Positions 33,930-42,718 of a stretch of 64,000 bases of DNA are shown here, in pieces; position 1 is the first letter of the stretch; each line of letters opens with the position of its first letter. The DNA lies in contig URKJ01000001.1 of assembly GCA_900548385.1 (NCBI GenBank), forward strand, positions 124,001 through 188,000, written 5' to 3'. The position numbers were made by a program, and so were the translations under genes. Source of the DNA: an uncultured bacterium (GTDB taxonomy: Bacteria > Verrucomicrobiota > Lentisphaeria > Victivallales > UBA1829). A model generated the notes under the pieces. The model did not search any database and was not told the DNA's origin. It saw only the letters and a list, made by a program, of their open reading frames with translations.

Positions 33930-34933
33930 CGGTGCGCGGATTGCTCTTGCTGTTGGCGGCGTTTCCGCTTGCGGCTTTGGAGATCCGGCCGGACGATCCC
34001 CGGCTGGAGTATTCCGGGTTCGTGTCGAAAATGTTTGTCGAGGGGACGCGGCGGAATTACTCCATGAAATTCAGCCGCCTCATTCCGCATCCCGATCATC
34101 TGGAACACGACAGTCCCGGCGGTCGCATCCGATTCAAGACGGACAGCCGGAGCATTCGCGTCAAAGTGCGTTACAACGGGCTGCATCATCCGGATGTTCC
34201 GATGGAGAGCACCGGTATTGTCCTGACCGATGGAGAGCGGAAAGAGGACGTCTCTTTCACGGTGGACAACCGGAAACGCACACGGTATTTCCGGAAAGAT
34301 GTCTCTTTCCGGATTCCGTCGGATGGCGCAATGCATGAGTACGATATTGTTTTCCCGTCCGGCGATTCGGTCGAGCTGCTCGGAATTACGGTTTCCGACC
34401 GTGCAAAATTCGGAAAACCGAAACCGTTCGGGAAACGGGTTGTTCTGTATGGAGATTCCATTGCGCAGGGCGGAGAGCTCCAGCCGGTTCAGAATTCATT
34501 CCCGTATCTGTTCGGACAGCGGAAAAGCTGGGAGATCGTGAATGCCGCAATGGCAAACACGCTTCTGACTCCATGGCATGCGGATTTTCTCGGAGCTCTG
34601 AATATGGATCTTCTGATCGTGATGACCGGAACCTCCGACTGGAAGAGCGGTACCACTCTGCCGGTGTTCCGTAAAAATCTGGAACGTTTTTTCACGGCAT
34701 TCCGCAAGCTCCGCCCGAAGACTCCGGCTGTGCTGGTGACGCCGCTGAAACGCGACGCCGGAGCCGCTCCGTACATCAAAGCGATGAAGGAGTTCGGCAA
34801 AGCGAACGGCATCCGCGTGATTGACGGAACGGCTCTTCTGCCTGACGATCCGAAGCTGTACGCGAAAGACCGTATCAATCCCAATTCCGCCGGAGCTTCC
34901 ATGCTCGCGGAAAAACTGGCGGAGCTGCTGTGA
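33926..34933 (+). CDS. Secreted SGNH-fold protein with altered catalytic motifs
   Basis: 335 residues with signal peptide (TVRGLLLLLAAFPLAAL). A jelly-roll domain (~res 20-155) precedes an SGNH domain, as in two-domain CE2-like esterases. The catalytic Ser block RVVLYGDSIAQGG is intact. The later blocks are not: the block III Asn is Ser (MTGTSDW), and where SGNH enzymes have D-x-x-H-P-N it reads KDRINPNSAGA, Asn for the catalytic His. It may use another residue, or be a binding protein. ATGA overlap with the thioesterase gene suggests coupled translation. Confidence 0.7.
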   Translation: MTVRGLLLLLAAFPLAALEIRPDDPRLEYSGFVSKMFVEGTRRNYSMKFSRLIPHPDHLEHDSPGGRIRFKTDSRSIRVKVRYNGLHHPDVPMESTGIVLTDGERKEDVSFTVDNRKRTRYFRKDVSFRIPSDGAMHEYDIVFPSGDSVELLGITVSDRAKFGKPKPFGKRVVLYGDSIAQGGELQPVQNSFPYLFGQRKSWEIVNAAMANTLLTPWHADFLGALNMDLLIVMTGTSDWKSGTTLPVFRKNLERFFTAFRKLRPKTPAVLVTPLKRDAGAAPYIKAMKEFGKANGIRVIDGTALLPDDPKLYAKDRINPNSAGASMLAEKLAELL

Positions 34934-34988
34934 TTCCGCTCTGCTTCCCGACCCTGTTCGTTCTGCTGTGAACTGTTGGAAATCCTTC

Positions 34989-35017
34989 TTGCAAAGAGGC
35001 GGAAACATGATTATAGT
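34989..35017 (+). promoter_or_regulatory. Promoter of the metallophosphoesterase gene
   Basis: TTGCAA (34989-34994) and TATAGT (35012-35017), 17-bp spacing, 46 bp before ATG 35063. Confidence 0.5.
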
Positions 35018-35062
35018 ATCGGGGAAGCCGTATCGGCAAACTACTCAGAAATGGAGGAAACG

Positions 35063-35935
35063 ATGAATTCTTTTCATCCCGACGGATATTCTTTTTCTCT
35101 GACAGGCAACCTTGCATCCTTTTCCGGTTTTGGGCTTTCGCATCCGCTCCGGATCATGGTGCTTGGCGACACCCATATTGCGCTTGATGATGCGCGGGGA
35201 ATTCCATTCCGGGAGAACAGCTGCAGAATGGCGCAATTTTCTCCGGATGCCGCAAACCGTTTTCTCCAGACCCTCGAAATTGCCGGAAAGGAGAAATACG
35301 ATCTGATCCTGATTGCCGGCGACCTTCTGAGTTTTCCGTCCGAAGCCGGAATAGAATTTGCTCTCCGGGCGCTGAATGACGCCGGAGTCCCCTGGCTCTA
35401 TACCGCGGGAAATCACGACTGGCATTATGAGGGGCTGTCGGGAACGGAAACGGCGTTGCGGGAGGAATGGACCCGCAGGCGGCTTCTTCCCCTGTATCAG
35501 GGATGCAATCCGTTGTCGTACAGCGTCAACCGGAATGGGCTTGAGATTCTGATGATCGACAATTCGACGAATGAAATTCTGCCGGAACAGCTTGCTTTCT
35601 TCCGGGAGAAAGCCGCTTCCGGAGCGCCTCTGCTCCTTGTCCTGCATGTCCCGATGTATGTTCCCGGACGAGACATCTTTTTCAGTTGCGGCAATCCAGA
35701 CTGGCGTGCGGCAAACGATCCCTACTGGCAGATTGAGCGCCGTCCCCGCTGGCCGGAAAACGGACATTCCGAAACGACGATGACTTTCTGGCGGGAACTC
35801 TTTTCCATGAAGCGTCCTCCTGTTGTCGTTGCCGGGCACACACATCGGTTTTCCCTGGATTGTTTCCGCGGCGTGATTCAGCTTGTTGCTCCATGCAATT
35901 CCGCCGGGGAATATCTGGAACTGCGTTTTTCATGA
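35063..35935 (+). CDS. Calcineurin-like metallophosphoesterase
   Basis: 290 residues from ATG 35063, which has GGAGGAAA upstream. Metal-binding motifs appear in order: MVLGDTHIALD, IAGDLLSFPS, TAGNHDWHY, LVLHVPMY and VVAGHTHRFS. No signal peptide is visible, so it should act in the cytoplasm on a phosphomonoester or diester. Substrate unknown. It stands alone between the SGNH gene and the next GntR-type regulator. Confidence 0.88.
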   Translation: MNSFHPDGYSFSLTGNLASFSGFGLSHPLRIMVLGDTHIALDDARGIPFRENSCRMAQFSPDAANRFLQTLEIAGKEKYDLILIAGDLLSFPSEAGIEFALRALNDAGVPWLYTAGNHDWHYEGLSGTETALREEWTRRRLLPLYQGCNPLSYSVNRNGLEILMIDNSTNEILPEQLAFFREKAASGAPLLLVLHVPMYVPGRDIFFSCGNPDWRAANDPYWQIERRPRWPENGHSETTMTFWRELFSMKRPPVVVAGHTHRFSLDCFRGVIQLVAPCNSAGEYLELRFS

Positions 35936-35940
35936 TTTTG

Positions 35941-35964
35941 AATGGAGAAGTCATTTTCTCCATT
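35941..35964 (+). terminator. Hairpin after the phosphoesterase gene
   Basis: AATGGAGAA (35941-35949) pairs with TTCTCCATT (35956-35964) over a 6-base loop, 5 bp after the stop. Only a short T-run follows, so this is a tentative terminator. Confidence 0.4.
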
Positions 35965-36033
35965 TCCCGAATCCGGCGACCGTCGGAATGCTGCTGGGCG
36001 GACTTTTTTTCCGTTTATTTTTGGTTTTGCATC

Positions 36034-36062
36034 TTGACATTGCTGACGTTTTGTGTTATAAT
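36034..36062 (+). promoter_or_regulatory. Consensus sigma70-type promoter of the second GntR-type regulator
   Basis: TTGACA (36034-36039) and TATAAT (36057-36062) with 17-bp spacing, identical boxes and spacing to the promoter at 644-672. Confidence 0.85.
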
Positions 36063-36063
36063 A

Positions 36064-36082
36064 ATAACAGAACGATAACAGA
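36064..36082 (+). promoter_or_regulatory. Possible operator (ATAACAGA direct repeat)
   Basis: ATAACAGA at 36064-36071 and 36075-36082, an 11-bp period, immediately after the -10 box and reaching the start codon. It is placed like the TTATACA repeat of the first GntR-type regulator. Autoregulation is inferred. Confidence 0.4.
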
Positions 36083-37218
36083 TGAGCGTAACGATGAGTG
36101 AATTGATGAAAAAAGAGACCTGTATGGTCCGGGTCGCCAAGGTTCTGGAGGCGGAGATTGCTTCCGGGACACTGCCGCCGAACAGCAAGTTGAAAAGCGT
36201 GCGGGAGCTGAGCCTCCGGTTCGGGGTCAGCGTGACTGTGATTCTTGCCGCGATGAAAGAGCTGGAGCGGAAAGGACTGATCCGCCGACGGGAACGGAAA
36301 GGTATTTTCGTCAGTGAATGCGCGGCGTCTCCGGATGCTCTGGAAGTTCTGATTTTTGTATTTGACGGTAATCCGTTCGGAAATGAATTCATCGCCAAAA
36401 TGTTGTCGGTGATCTCCGCACCGGATGCGCTGGACAAGATGCATTTTCATATCCGTGCGATCCTGACGGAAGACAGTAAACTGCATTCCCCCGCCTATAT
36501 GCAGCGTCTGCTGAAAGCGGAGATTGCAAAACTGAGTACCTCGTTTCATTTCGATTGTGCATTGCTGATCGGAATCAACTTCCAGCGTCCGCATATCGAA
36601 TGCTGTCTTCAGCTTCCGTTTCCCAAGATGTTTCTCGGAAATTTCTGCAAGGGCGATGAAGAGGGGCTCGTCTACAACCGGCTTGGCTGTGTGCAGAATT
36701 CGTTTGACGCTGCTTTGGCGTTTGCGGAGAAACAAAATCTGGAACGGATGATTATTATTCAATCCATGGTCGGAGAACAGCCGGAGTTTTTTCGCCGTCT
36801 GCTCCGGCATACTCGGAAACAGGCGAAAAAAGCCGGGATTACGCTGGAAATCGTGGAAGAGAGGGTGGGCAATAAAGCTCCCGAAGCGGTGCGTCTGGAA
36901 AGCTTTGCGCGGATTGCCGGGGAACTCTCGGTACGGAAATACGAAAAAACGCTGTTTTGTTTTTCTAATATCGTCCGTTCCCATAAACTGGCGGAGGCGC
37001 TGGAAGCGCGGGGGATCGTCCATGATCCGGGCAATATTGAGTTCCTTTGCAATTCCCGCGGCGGGGATGTCCAGAGTATGTTCATTCACAGAACTCATCA
37101 GAGTGAGGAGAAGTTGGAAGCGTTTTACGGTTATTTCTGCGGTTTGATCCGGGATCTTGCCGCCGGAAAGCTGAATAATTTCCGTTATGATTATGAATTT
37201 CAACAGGAGGTCATCTGA
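36082..37218 (+). CDS. GntR-type regulator with LacI-like sensor
   Basis: 378 residues. The winged helix (KVLEAEIASGTLPPNSKLKS, VRELSLRFGVSVTVILAAMK, RRRERKGIFVSE) spans ~res 15-85, then a ~290-residue sensor of the periplasmic-binding-protein type, more diverged than that of the regulator at 717. No good ribosome site precedes 36082; ATGs at 36094 and 36106 are in frame and equally poor, so the start is uncertain by up to 8 residues. Its stop directly abuts the pseudopilin ATG. Likely controls the following two genes and itself. Confidence 0.8.
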   Translation: MSVTMSELMKKETCMVRVAKVLEAEIASGTLPPNSKLKSVRELSLRFGVSVTVILAAMKELERKGLIRRRERKGIFVSECAASPDALEVLIFVFDGNPFGNEFIAKMLSVISAPDALDKMHFHIRAILTEDSKLHSPAYMQRLLKAEIAKLSTSFHFDCALLIGINFQRPHIECCLQLPFPKMFLGNFCKGDEEGLVYNRLGCVQNSFDAALAFAEKQNLERMIIIQSMVGEQPEFFRRLLRHTRKQAKKAGITLEIVEERVGNKAPEAVRLESFARIAGELSVRKYEKTLFCFSNIVRSHKLAEALEARGIVHDPGNIEFLCNSRGGDVQSMFIHRTHQSEEKLEAFYGYFCGLIRDLAAGKLNNFRYDYEFQQEVI

Positions 37219-37986
37219 ATGCAGAAGCAAACATCGTCCGAACACCGTACCGCACACGTTATCAGGGTTGGTGAAAGAAAACTGTTTACTCTTATGGAGC
37301 TGCTTGTGGTAATTTCTGTGATTGCCATCCTTGCCGGTCTTCTGCTGCCTGCTCTTCAGGCTGCAAGAAAGAAAGCGCAGGAGGCATCCTGTTCTTCCAA
37401 TCTGAAACAGGTTGGCGTTGCGGTGGCTATGTATTTAAGCGACAATGACGATTACTATATGGCGGAAGGGGACGATTTTGTAAAGGAAATGGGACTTCTG
37501 GCAGTTTATTTCAACTCAAAAGATCCCGACGGCAACCATTGCGTCTCCTGGAATAAAGGTGGATATTATCATTGTGCCGCAAAGGTATTGCTCTGTCCAT
37601 CGGTTCCATATGCTCCACTGCCCTCCACGGCTCCGGCGGCAGAGCGTTGGTACAATCTTCATTATGCCGTCAGCTATGTGTTCGGAGGGAGATGCAGGAC
37701 GAACGATTCTTACAGCAAAGCCTATTACCGCAAGTATGCAAGAACGACCAGTCTTCCCAGCGGGCAGCGTCTGATTTTCATGACGGACGGCGAGGGAAAA
37801 CAGCTGAATGTGAATTCGATTTATAAAAACGTTTTGAACGGCGGATCGAATTTCATGATCCGTTACCGTCACGGCGGCGGAGACAAGTACGGACACGGCG
37901 GCAATGCGTTCAATGCGCTTTGGAGCGACGGCAGTGTCGCGTCCATCGGTATCGTTACGAATTCGGACATGTTTTACCGGAATTGA
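37219..37986 (+). CDS. Pseudopilin with prepilin-type N-terminus
   Basis: 255 residues. A 22-residue leader is followed by FTLMELLVVISVIAILAGLL, the prepilin helix with Glu at +5; Leu, not Gly, is at -1. The C-terminus shows HGGNAFNALWSDGSVAS, the H-x(n)-DG signature with 10 residues between. The ATG follows the regulator stop without a gap, and AGGAGG lies inside the regulator's last codons, so translation is coupled. The secreted hydrolase gene begins 13 bp after its stop. Confidence 0.85.
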   Translation: MQKQTSSEHRTAHVIRVGERKLFTLMELLVVISVIAILAGLLLPALQAARKKAQEASCSSNLKQVGVAVAMYLSDNDDYYMAEGDDFVKEMGLLAVYFNSKDPDGNHCVSWNKGGYYHCAAKVLLCPSVPYAPLPSTAPAAERWYNLHYAVSYVFGGRCRTNDSYSKAYYRKYARTTSLPSGQRLIFMTDGEGKQLNVNSIYKNVLNGGSNFMIRYRHGGGDKYGHGGNAFNALWSDGSVASIGIVTNSDMFYRN

Positions 37987-37999
37987 AGGAGAATTTGCC

Positions 38000-40900
38000 A
38001 TGGTGAGCAAGATGTTCGTTTTTCTGTTTCCTTTTGCCGTATTCGGGACGGAACAGGTTCTGTTGGAAGAGACGTTTGAACAGCCGCTTGGAAAAGCATG
38101 GCACGGCTCCTGTTTCGGCGGCGGTCCGGGTGCGGTCGGACGGGTTGTACAGGGGGCGTATCGCGGGAACGGGGCGCTGAGACTTTACAAAGAGGCGAAG
38201 CCCGGTGGAACGCAGTTCTTTGCTCCGCCGATTCCGTGTGCCGATGTCCCGTCGATCCGGTTGGAGTTTTTCTATCGCGGGACGAAAGGCGCTCTCACGG
38301 TCAATTATTTTATCCGGAATGGCAAAATGCTGATTCCGCAGAAAACGCCTCTTGGGAAGCAGGCTGGACTTTGGATCAACCTGCCGCCGTCGGAAACATG
38401 GACCCGATTTCAGAAAACGATTGGAATTCCGGAATATTACCGTCCGGAACACGCGCAGTTTCAGCTTTGTTTCCGTCGCGCGGGGGGTGAAAGTCCGGGA
38501 GAGCTTGTCGTGGACGAATTGAGGGTGACAGCTCTCGGAAAAGAATCCGGGAAAGCGCCGGACACCGGTCGGAAAACGATCGTTGTTCCGCTTCCCGGAC
38601 CGCTCTCTCCGTCACGGAAAACGGCGTATACTCCGCTATTCGTGCCGCCGGAACGGAAATTCACTCTGAAAGACGGGCTGATTTATCGCGGAGAGCGCCC
38701 GTGGTTCTGGATCGGCGACGGCAGCGGGATGGCGGCGGGACAATCCACGGCAGGTTCCATCTGGATGGCGCGCGTGCTGGGCAGCCGCTTTTCATCGCTT
38801 GCGGTCGGACGCAAACCGCTGGGACGCGTTCAGGGGGATGTGCTGACTATTACGCCCGGAGAGGCGGAAGCGGAGGCGTCGTACAGTTTCGTGCGCGAGC
38901 TTCTGCGGAACGGAATCTATACAGAAAGCTCGGTCGGCGAGGAGGCGGATTATCGCAACAACATGAAACATCTGCGTCAGAGCTGGCCCGGACTTGACCG
39001 GCTGCTGCTGACCGGCAATCACTATTACTCCTATGACACGGCAACGCTGCTCGGCAGACGGGTGAAAGATGCCTGGCGGCGGTCCGTGTTCCGTTATATC
39101 GGTGACACGCCGTTTTTCGGAATGGAGCTTTACCGCGAACTCGGCTATTCGCCGTCACACGACCGCGCGATCCGTTCGTTCCGCGAATGGGCGAAGAGAA
39201 AATACGGCAATGATCTTGTGCGTGCAAACCGTATCTGGAAACAGAACTTTGCCGCATGGGACGCCGTTGTTTCTCCGCATCTGAAACGGGACGGCATACT
39301 CAGCCGTGCGGAACAATATGCCTTGAAACTGAAATGCGAGCGCGAATATCCCGAACTTTATCTGGATTGGATGGCATTCTGCCAGGAGGAACTGGCGCAG
39401 ATTCTGAAAAACGAACGGGATGATTTCCGGCGTCATTCCCGCGTCAATGTCGGAGTGGATCTCCGCGCTCATTCCGCCCGCACGGATGACGGCTATGCGT
39501 CATCGGATCCGGAGCTGATTGACCGGTTTGCCGACATCTTTTTCATGCATCGCGGTTATATTCCGTTTGATTATGGTGCCGCTCCGGCGGATGAAGATTC
39601 CGTAAACCGCTCAACCGTCAGCAATCTGATGGCGAACAATTTTTTCAAAACCAATACGAAGCATCCCGTCTGGAATTCCGAGTGCATCGTCCGCATGACC
39701 GTTCCTCCGGGAAGTGCGCGGGAGTCCATGCGGAAAAACGACATTGCGTCACTGCACGGCGCATGGAAGTTCAAGCTGGTTCCGCTGGATGACTCAGCAG
39801 ACCGTTTCGCGCCGGATCTGGATGATTCCGCATGGGAGTCCATGCAGGTTCCCGGCTGTTGGGACAAAACGGAAGCGTACCACGGACGGAAAGGGGTGGC
39901 GTGGTACCGGAAACGTTTTGAGGTGCCGCGGTCTCTGCATAATGATTTCGATGACGGCAGTCGGCGCTTTCTGCTTTACGGACGCGGAATCGCACAGTCC
40001 GGCACGATCTGGCTGAACGGGAAAAAGGTCGGTGAGGTCAAAGGATGGGATACCTGGTACCGATTCGATGTCGGCGGACTTCTGAATTACGGCGGGGAAA
40101 ATCTGCTTGCGATCCGGGTGGATGGCAACGGATATTACAACGGACTCCGCTTCTTCTGTCATCTGCTGGCAAACGATATGGTCAACGAGCAGAAGAAATT
40201 CGGCGAGAAACAGTATGTGTCACTGCTCTGGACTTTCATGATGCGCGGTCTCAGCGCCGTTTCGCTCTGGAATTGGAGTGAGGAGTGGCGTCCGTTCATG
40301 CCGCAGCTGGAGGCGGAATTGAATTCCGTCAGCCATATCGTGCTTCCGGAAGTGCGGAAAAACCACTCCCGCGTTGCGTTCCTGTATCCGTATCTCTACG
40401 CGAAAGGGCTTGTTTTCGAGGTGGAGAACGATTATAATGATTATATGAGTTATTACAATGCTTTTGAATTCCGGCAGGTGCGTCCGGATGTGTTCGGCGA
40501 ACGTAATTTCCGTTCGGTCTCGCCGGAACAGTATCCGGTTGCGGTGTTTCCTTATGCGGGCGTTGTGCGGGATGAAACGTTCCGCCATTTCAAGGAGTAT
40601 GTGAACAGAGGCGGAACAGCTGTCGTGACGTTCGGATCACTGGAACGGACTTTTTCCGGTTATGAGAAAACGGAGTTGGAAAAACTCGCCGGGGTTCGCA
40701 TACTCGGCAGGAATGAGGCGGATTCACTGATCGTTGACGGAGTGACATATCCGATCCGGTCCGGAGATTTCACAAAGAGCCGCGGTGTCCGTATCAGCGC
40801 TGAGGGAGGAACGGTTCTGCACCGTTTTCCGGACGGCTCTCCGGCTGTAACCGAATGCAGGGCGGGGAAAGGGCGGATCCGGTTTATTGCTCCCCGTCTG

Positions 40901-42061
40901 GAGCTTTCCGGCGTGATGGCTGTTCTGCGGGATGTCATTCCCGAACCGGAAGTGAAGGTCGTCAGTGCGGAAAAACGGGAATTCCCGTACATTGAGTCCT
41001 GGATCGGCGGACGCAACGGCAGGGCGGTGCTTTACCTGCACAACTGGGGCGGGTTGAAGCATGAACTGACGGTTACGGTTCCCGGACGGTATGCTTCATG
41101 GCGGATGAGAAACGTGCGTGGTGAATTCCATCGTGCCGGAAACTGCGTTTACCGGATTGCGCTTGAATCCAATTCACCGGCAGCTCTGCTGCTGGAAGCT
41201 CCGGAGACCGAACCTCTTCCCGTTCCGGGTTTGTCTCCTGCGCTGAACCGGATTCTGTCCCGTCTTTCAGAGCTTCGCAAGGATGGCAATGGTTCCCGTC
41301 CGGCGGTTCTGTTCCTGAAATCGCCGTCTCTGTACGCCGAACCTTATGGTCGGGGACTGCTGCCGATTCTTGCCGATGCTCTGGACCGGCTTGGATATGA
41401 GACGCGGGAACTGCCTGCCGGAGAATGGACACCGGAACTGGCGGAACGGTTTCCGTTGGCGGTTCTGGCAGAAGACTGTAATTTGTATTATTCTCTGTTC
41501 GGTAAAGATTCGACTTTTGCCGGACGTGTTGCCGGGTATGTCCGCAACGGTGGATCGCTGTTGCTGCTGACTTATACGGCGCCGACTTTGAATGCGCAGA
41601 TGCGTCTGCTCCGCAATATCGGCCCGGAATTCGGCGTGACGATTGGCGGGGCGGTGGTCTATGACCGGAATCACGCGGCATTTGGCGATCCGCTCCAATT
41701 TTATTCGATGAATTTTACGGAGCATCCTGTGACTTCCGGCGTGAAACGGCTTCTGATTTACGCATCGCGTCCGCTGAGTTTGAAACCGGGGAGTCCGTTG
41801 AAAGGAATAGTGTTCAGCAACGCCGGAGCGGAACGGCGCGGCGGAGAGGTGCTTGCCGCCGCGGGCGAATTGGGGAAAGGACGTGTCCTTGTTGCTTCTG
41901 ATTTGCTTTGGCTCCAGCCATTCCGGGTTGAGCATGGTGATAATCTGCGGTTTCTGCTGAATTCGCTCGGATGGCTTTTACGGAAAGAGATACCCGGAGA
42001 ATTTCGGAAACGGTATGCGGAAACGCTGTTTCTTTCGGAAAAGACTCTTCCGCTGAACTGA
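38000..42061 (+). CDS. Very large secreted GH42/GH2-like glycoside hydrolase
   Basis: 1353 residues from ATG 38000 (AAGGAG upstream); the frame extends further but inside the pseudopilin gene. A signal peptide (MVSKMFVFLFPFAVFG) leads to a jelly-roll, then a GH42-like barrel from ~res 240 with TPFFGMELYREL (~372) and PVWNSECIV (Glu ~558). At ~580-710 a GH2-type sugar-binding sandwich (GAWKFKL, WYRKRFEVP, GTIWLNGKKVGEVKGWDTWY) is inserted before the barrel's last strand (LSAVSLWNWSEEW). Two glutaminase-like Rossmann domains follow (~840 and ~1150). Probably a beta-galactosidase-like enzyme; substrate not certain. Confidence 0.75.
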   Translation: MVSKMFVFLFPFAVFGTEQVLLEETFEQPLGKAWHGSCFGGGPGAVGRVVQGAYRGNGALRLYKEAKPGGTQFFAPPIPCADVPSIRLEFFYRGTKGALTVNYFIRNGKMLIPQKTPLGKQAGLWINLPPSETWTRFQKTIGIPEYYRPEHAQFQLCFRRAGGESPGELVVDELRVTALGKESGKAPDTGRKTIVVPLPGPLSPSRKTAYTPLFVPPERKFTLKDGLIYRGERPWFWIGDGSGMAAGQSTAGSIWMARVLGSRFSSLAVGRKPLGRVQGDVLTITPGEAEAEASYSFVRELLRNGIYTESSVGEEADYRNNMKHLRQSWPGLDRLLLTGNHYYSYDTATLLGRRVKDAWRRSVFRYIGDTPFFGMELYRELGYSPSHDRAIRSFREWAKRKYGNDLVRANRIWKQNFAAWDAVVSPHLKRDGILSRAEQYALKLKCEREYPELYLDWMAFCQEELAQILKNERDDFRRHSRVNVGVDLRAHSARTDDGYASSDPELIDRFADIFFMHRGYIPFDYGAAPADEDSVNRSTVSNLMANNFFKTNTKHPVWNSECIVRMTVPPGSARESMRKNDIASLHGAWKFKLVPLDDSADRFAPDLDDSAWESMQVPGCWDKTEAYHGRKGVAWYRKRFEVPRSLHNDFDDGSRRFLLYGRGIAQSGTIWLNGKKVGEVKGWDTWYRFDVGGLLNYGGENLLAIRVDGNGYYNGLRFFCHLLANDMVNEQKKFGEKQYVSLLWTFMMRGLSAVSLWNWSEEWRPFMPQLEAELNSVSHIVLPEVRKNHSRVAFLYPYLYAKGLVFEVENDYNDYMSYYNAFEFRQVRPDVFGERNFRSVSPEQYPVAVFPYAGVVRDETFRHFKEYVNRGGTAVVTFGSLERTFSGYEKTELEKLAGVRILGRNEADSLIVDGVTYPIRSGDFTKSRGVRISAEGGTVLHRFPDGSPAVTECRAGKGRIRFIAPRLELSGVMAVLRDVIPEPEVKVVSAEKREFPYIESWIGGRNGRAVLYLHNWGGLKHELTVTVPGRYASWRMRNVRGEFHRAGNCVYRIALESNSPAALLLEAPETEPLPVPGLSPALNRILSRLSELRKDGNGSRPAVLFLKSPSLYAEPYGRGLLPILADALDRLGYETRELPAGEWTPELAERFPLAVLAEDCNLYYSLFGKDSTFAGRVAGYVRNGGSLLLLTYTAPTLNAQMRLLRNIGPEFGVTIGGAVVYDRNHAAFGDPLQFYSMNFTEHPVTSGVKRLLIYASRPLSLKPGSPLKGIVFSNAGAERRGGEVLAAAGELGKGRVLVASDLLWLQPFRVEHGDNLRFLLNSLGWLLRKEIPGEFRKRYAETLFLSEKTLPLN

Positions 42062-42063
42062 CT

Positions 42064-42711
42064 TCAAAGCGAGTTCAGCAAAGCGGGGAGCTCTTCAATA
42101 TCGGAGAGGCGCCAGGTGGCAGCGGAAAAGTCACCTCCGGCACTGATGCCGCGCGGAATGGCGACGGTACGGATTCCCGCGCGGACCGCCGAAAGAACTC
42201 CGCGTTCCGAATCTTCCACGGCTACAGCGGTTTCCGGAGCGGCGCCAATCTGTCGAAGGGCGGCCAGATAGGGATCCGGGTGCGGTTTGTGGTGGATGAA
42301 ATCGTCGTCGCCGACCGTGAAATCGAAATATTGCCGCAACCCGCTTGCGTCATGGATCGTTTTGAAGTGCATGGATTGACAGCAGGTCACGATTCCGATG
42401 CGGAAACGGTTATGCAGGTTCGCAAGGACTTCGGGGACATGCGGGATCACCAGAGAAGTGCCGCGTTCGCGGAGCATGGCGTCGTAGAAAACGTTCCGCC
42501 GCCGGCGGGCTGCTTCGGCTGTTTCCGGTGAATGTCCGTGTGCAACAATAATATCCGCAAGGCTCATCCCTTTGGCAAGGCTCAATTCTGAAAACTCCGC
42601 CTCGTTGAGCCGGATTCCGAATTCTTCAAGCATCCAGCGGCAGGATTCGTAAAAAACGCCTTCGGTATCGACGAGTACACCGTCGTTGTCAAACAGAATG
42701 GTTTGGAGCAT
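42064..42711 (-). CDS. HAD phosphatase (beta-phosphoglucomutase-like)
   Basis: 215 residues. Motif I FDNDGVLVDTEG (first Asp nucleophile, second acid/base), helical cap, motif II-like VTCCQS, Lys in HHKPHPDPY and motif IV AVEDSERGV are visible. The likely activity is sugar-phosphate phosphatase or mutase. It starts 7 bp after the AraC gene on the same strand and is probably co-transcribed with it. Its stop is 2 bp from that of the large hydrolase. Confidence 0.88.
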   Translation of the reverse strand: MLQTILFDNDGVLVDTEGVFYESCRWMLEEFGIRLNEAEFSELSLAKGMSLADIIVAHGHSPETAEAARRRRNVFYDAMLRERGTSLVIPHVPEVLANLHNRFRIGIVTCCQSMHFKTIHDASGLRQYFDFTVGDDDFIHHKPHPDPYLAALRQIGAAPETAVAVEDSERGVLSAVRAGIRTVAIPRGISAGGDFSAATWRLSDIEELPALLNSL

Positions 42712-42718
42712 GGCGGGT

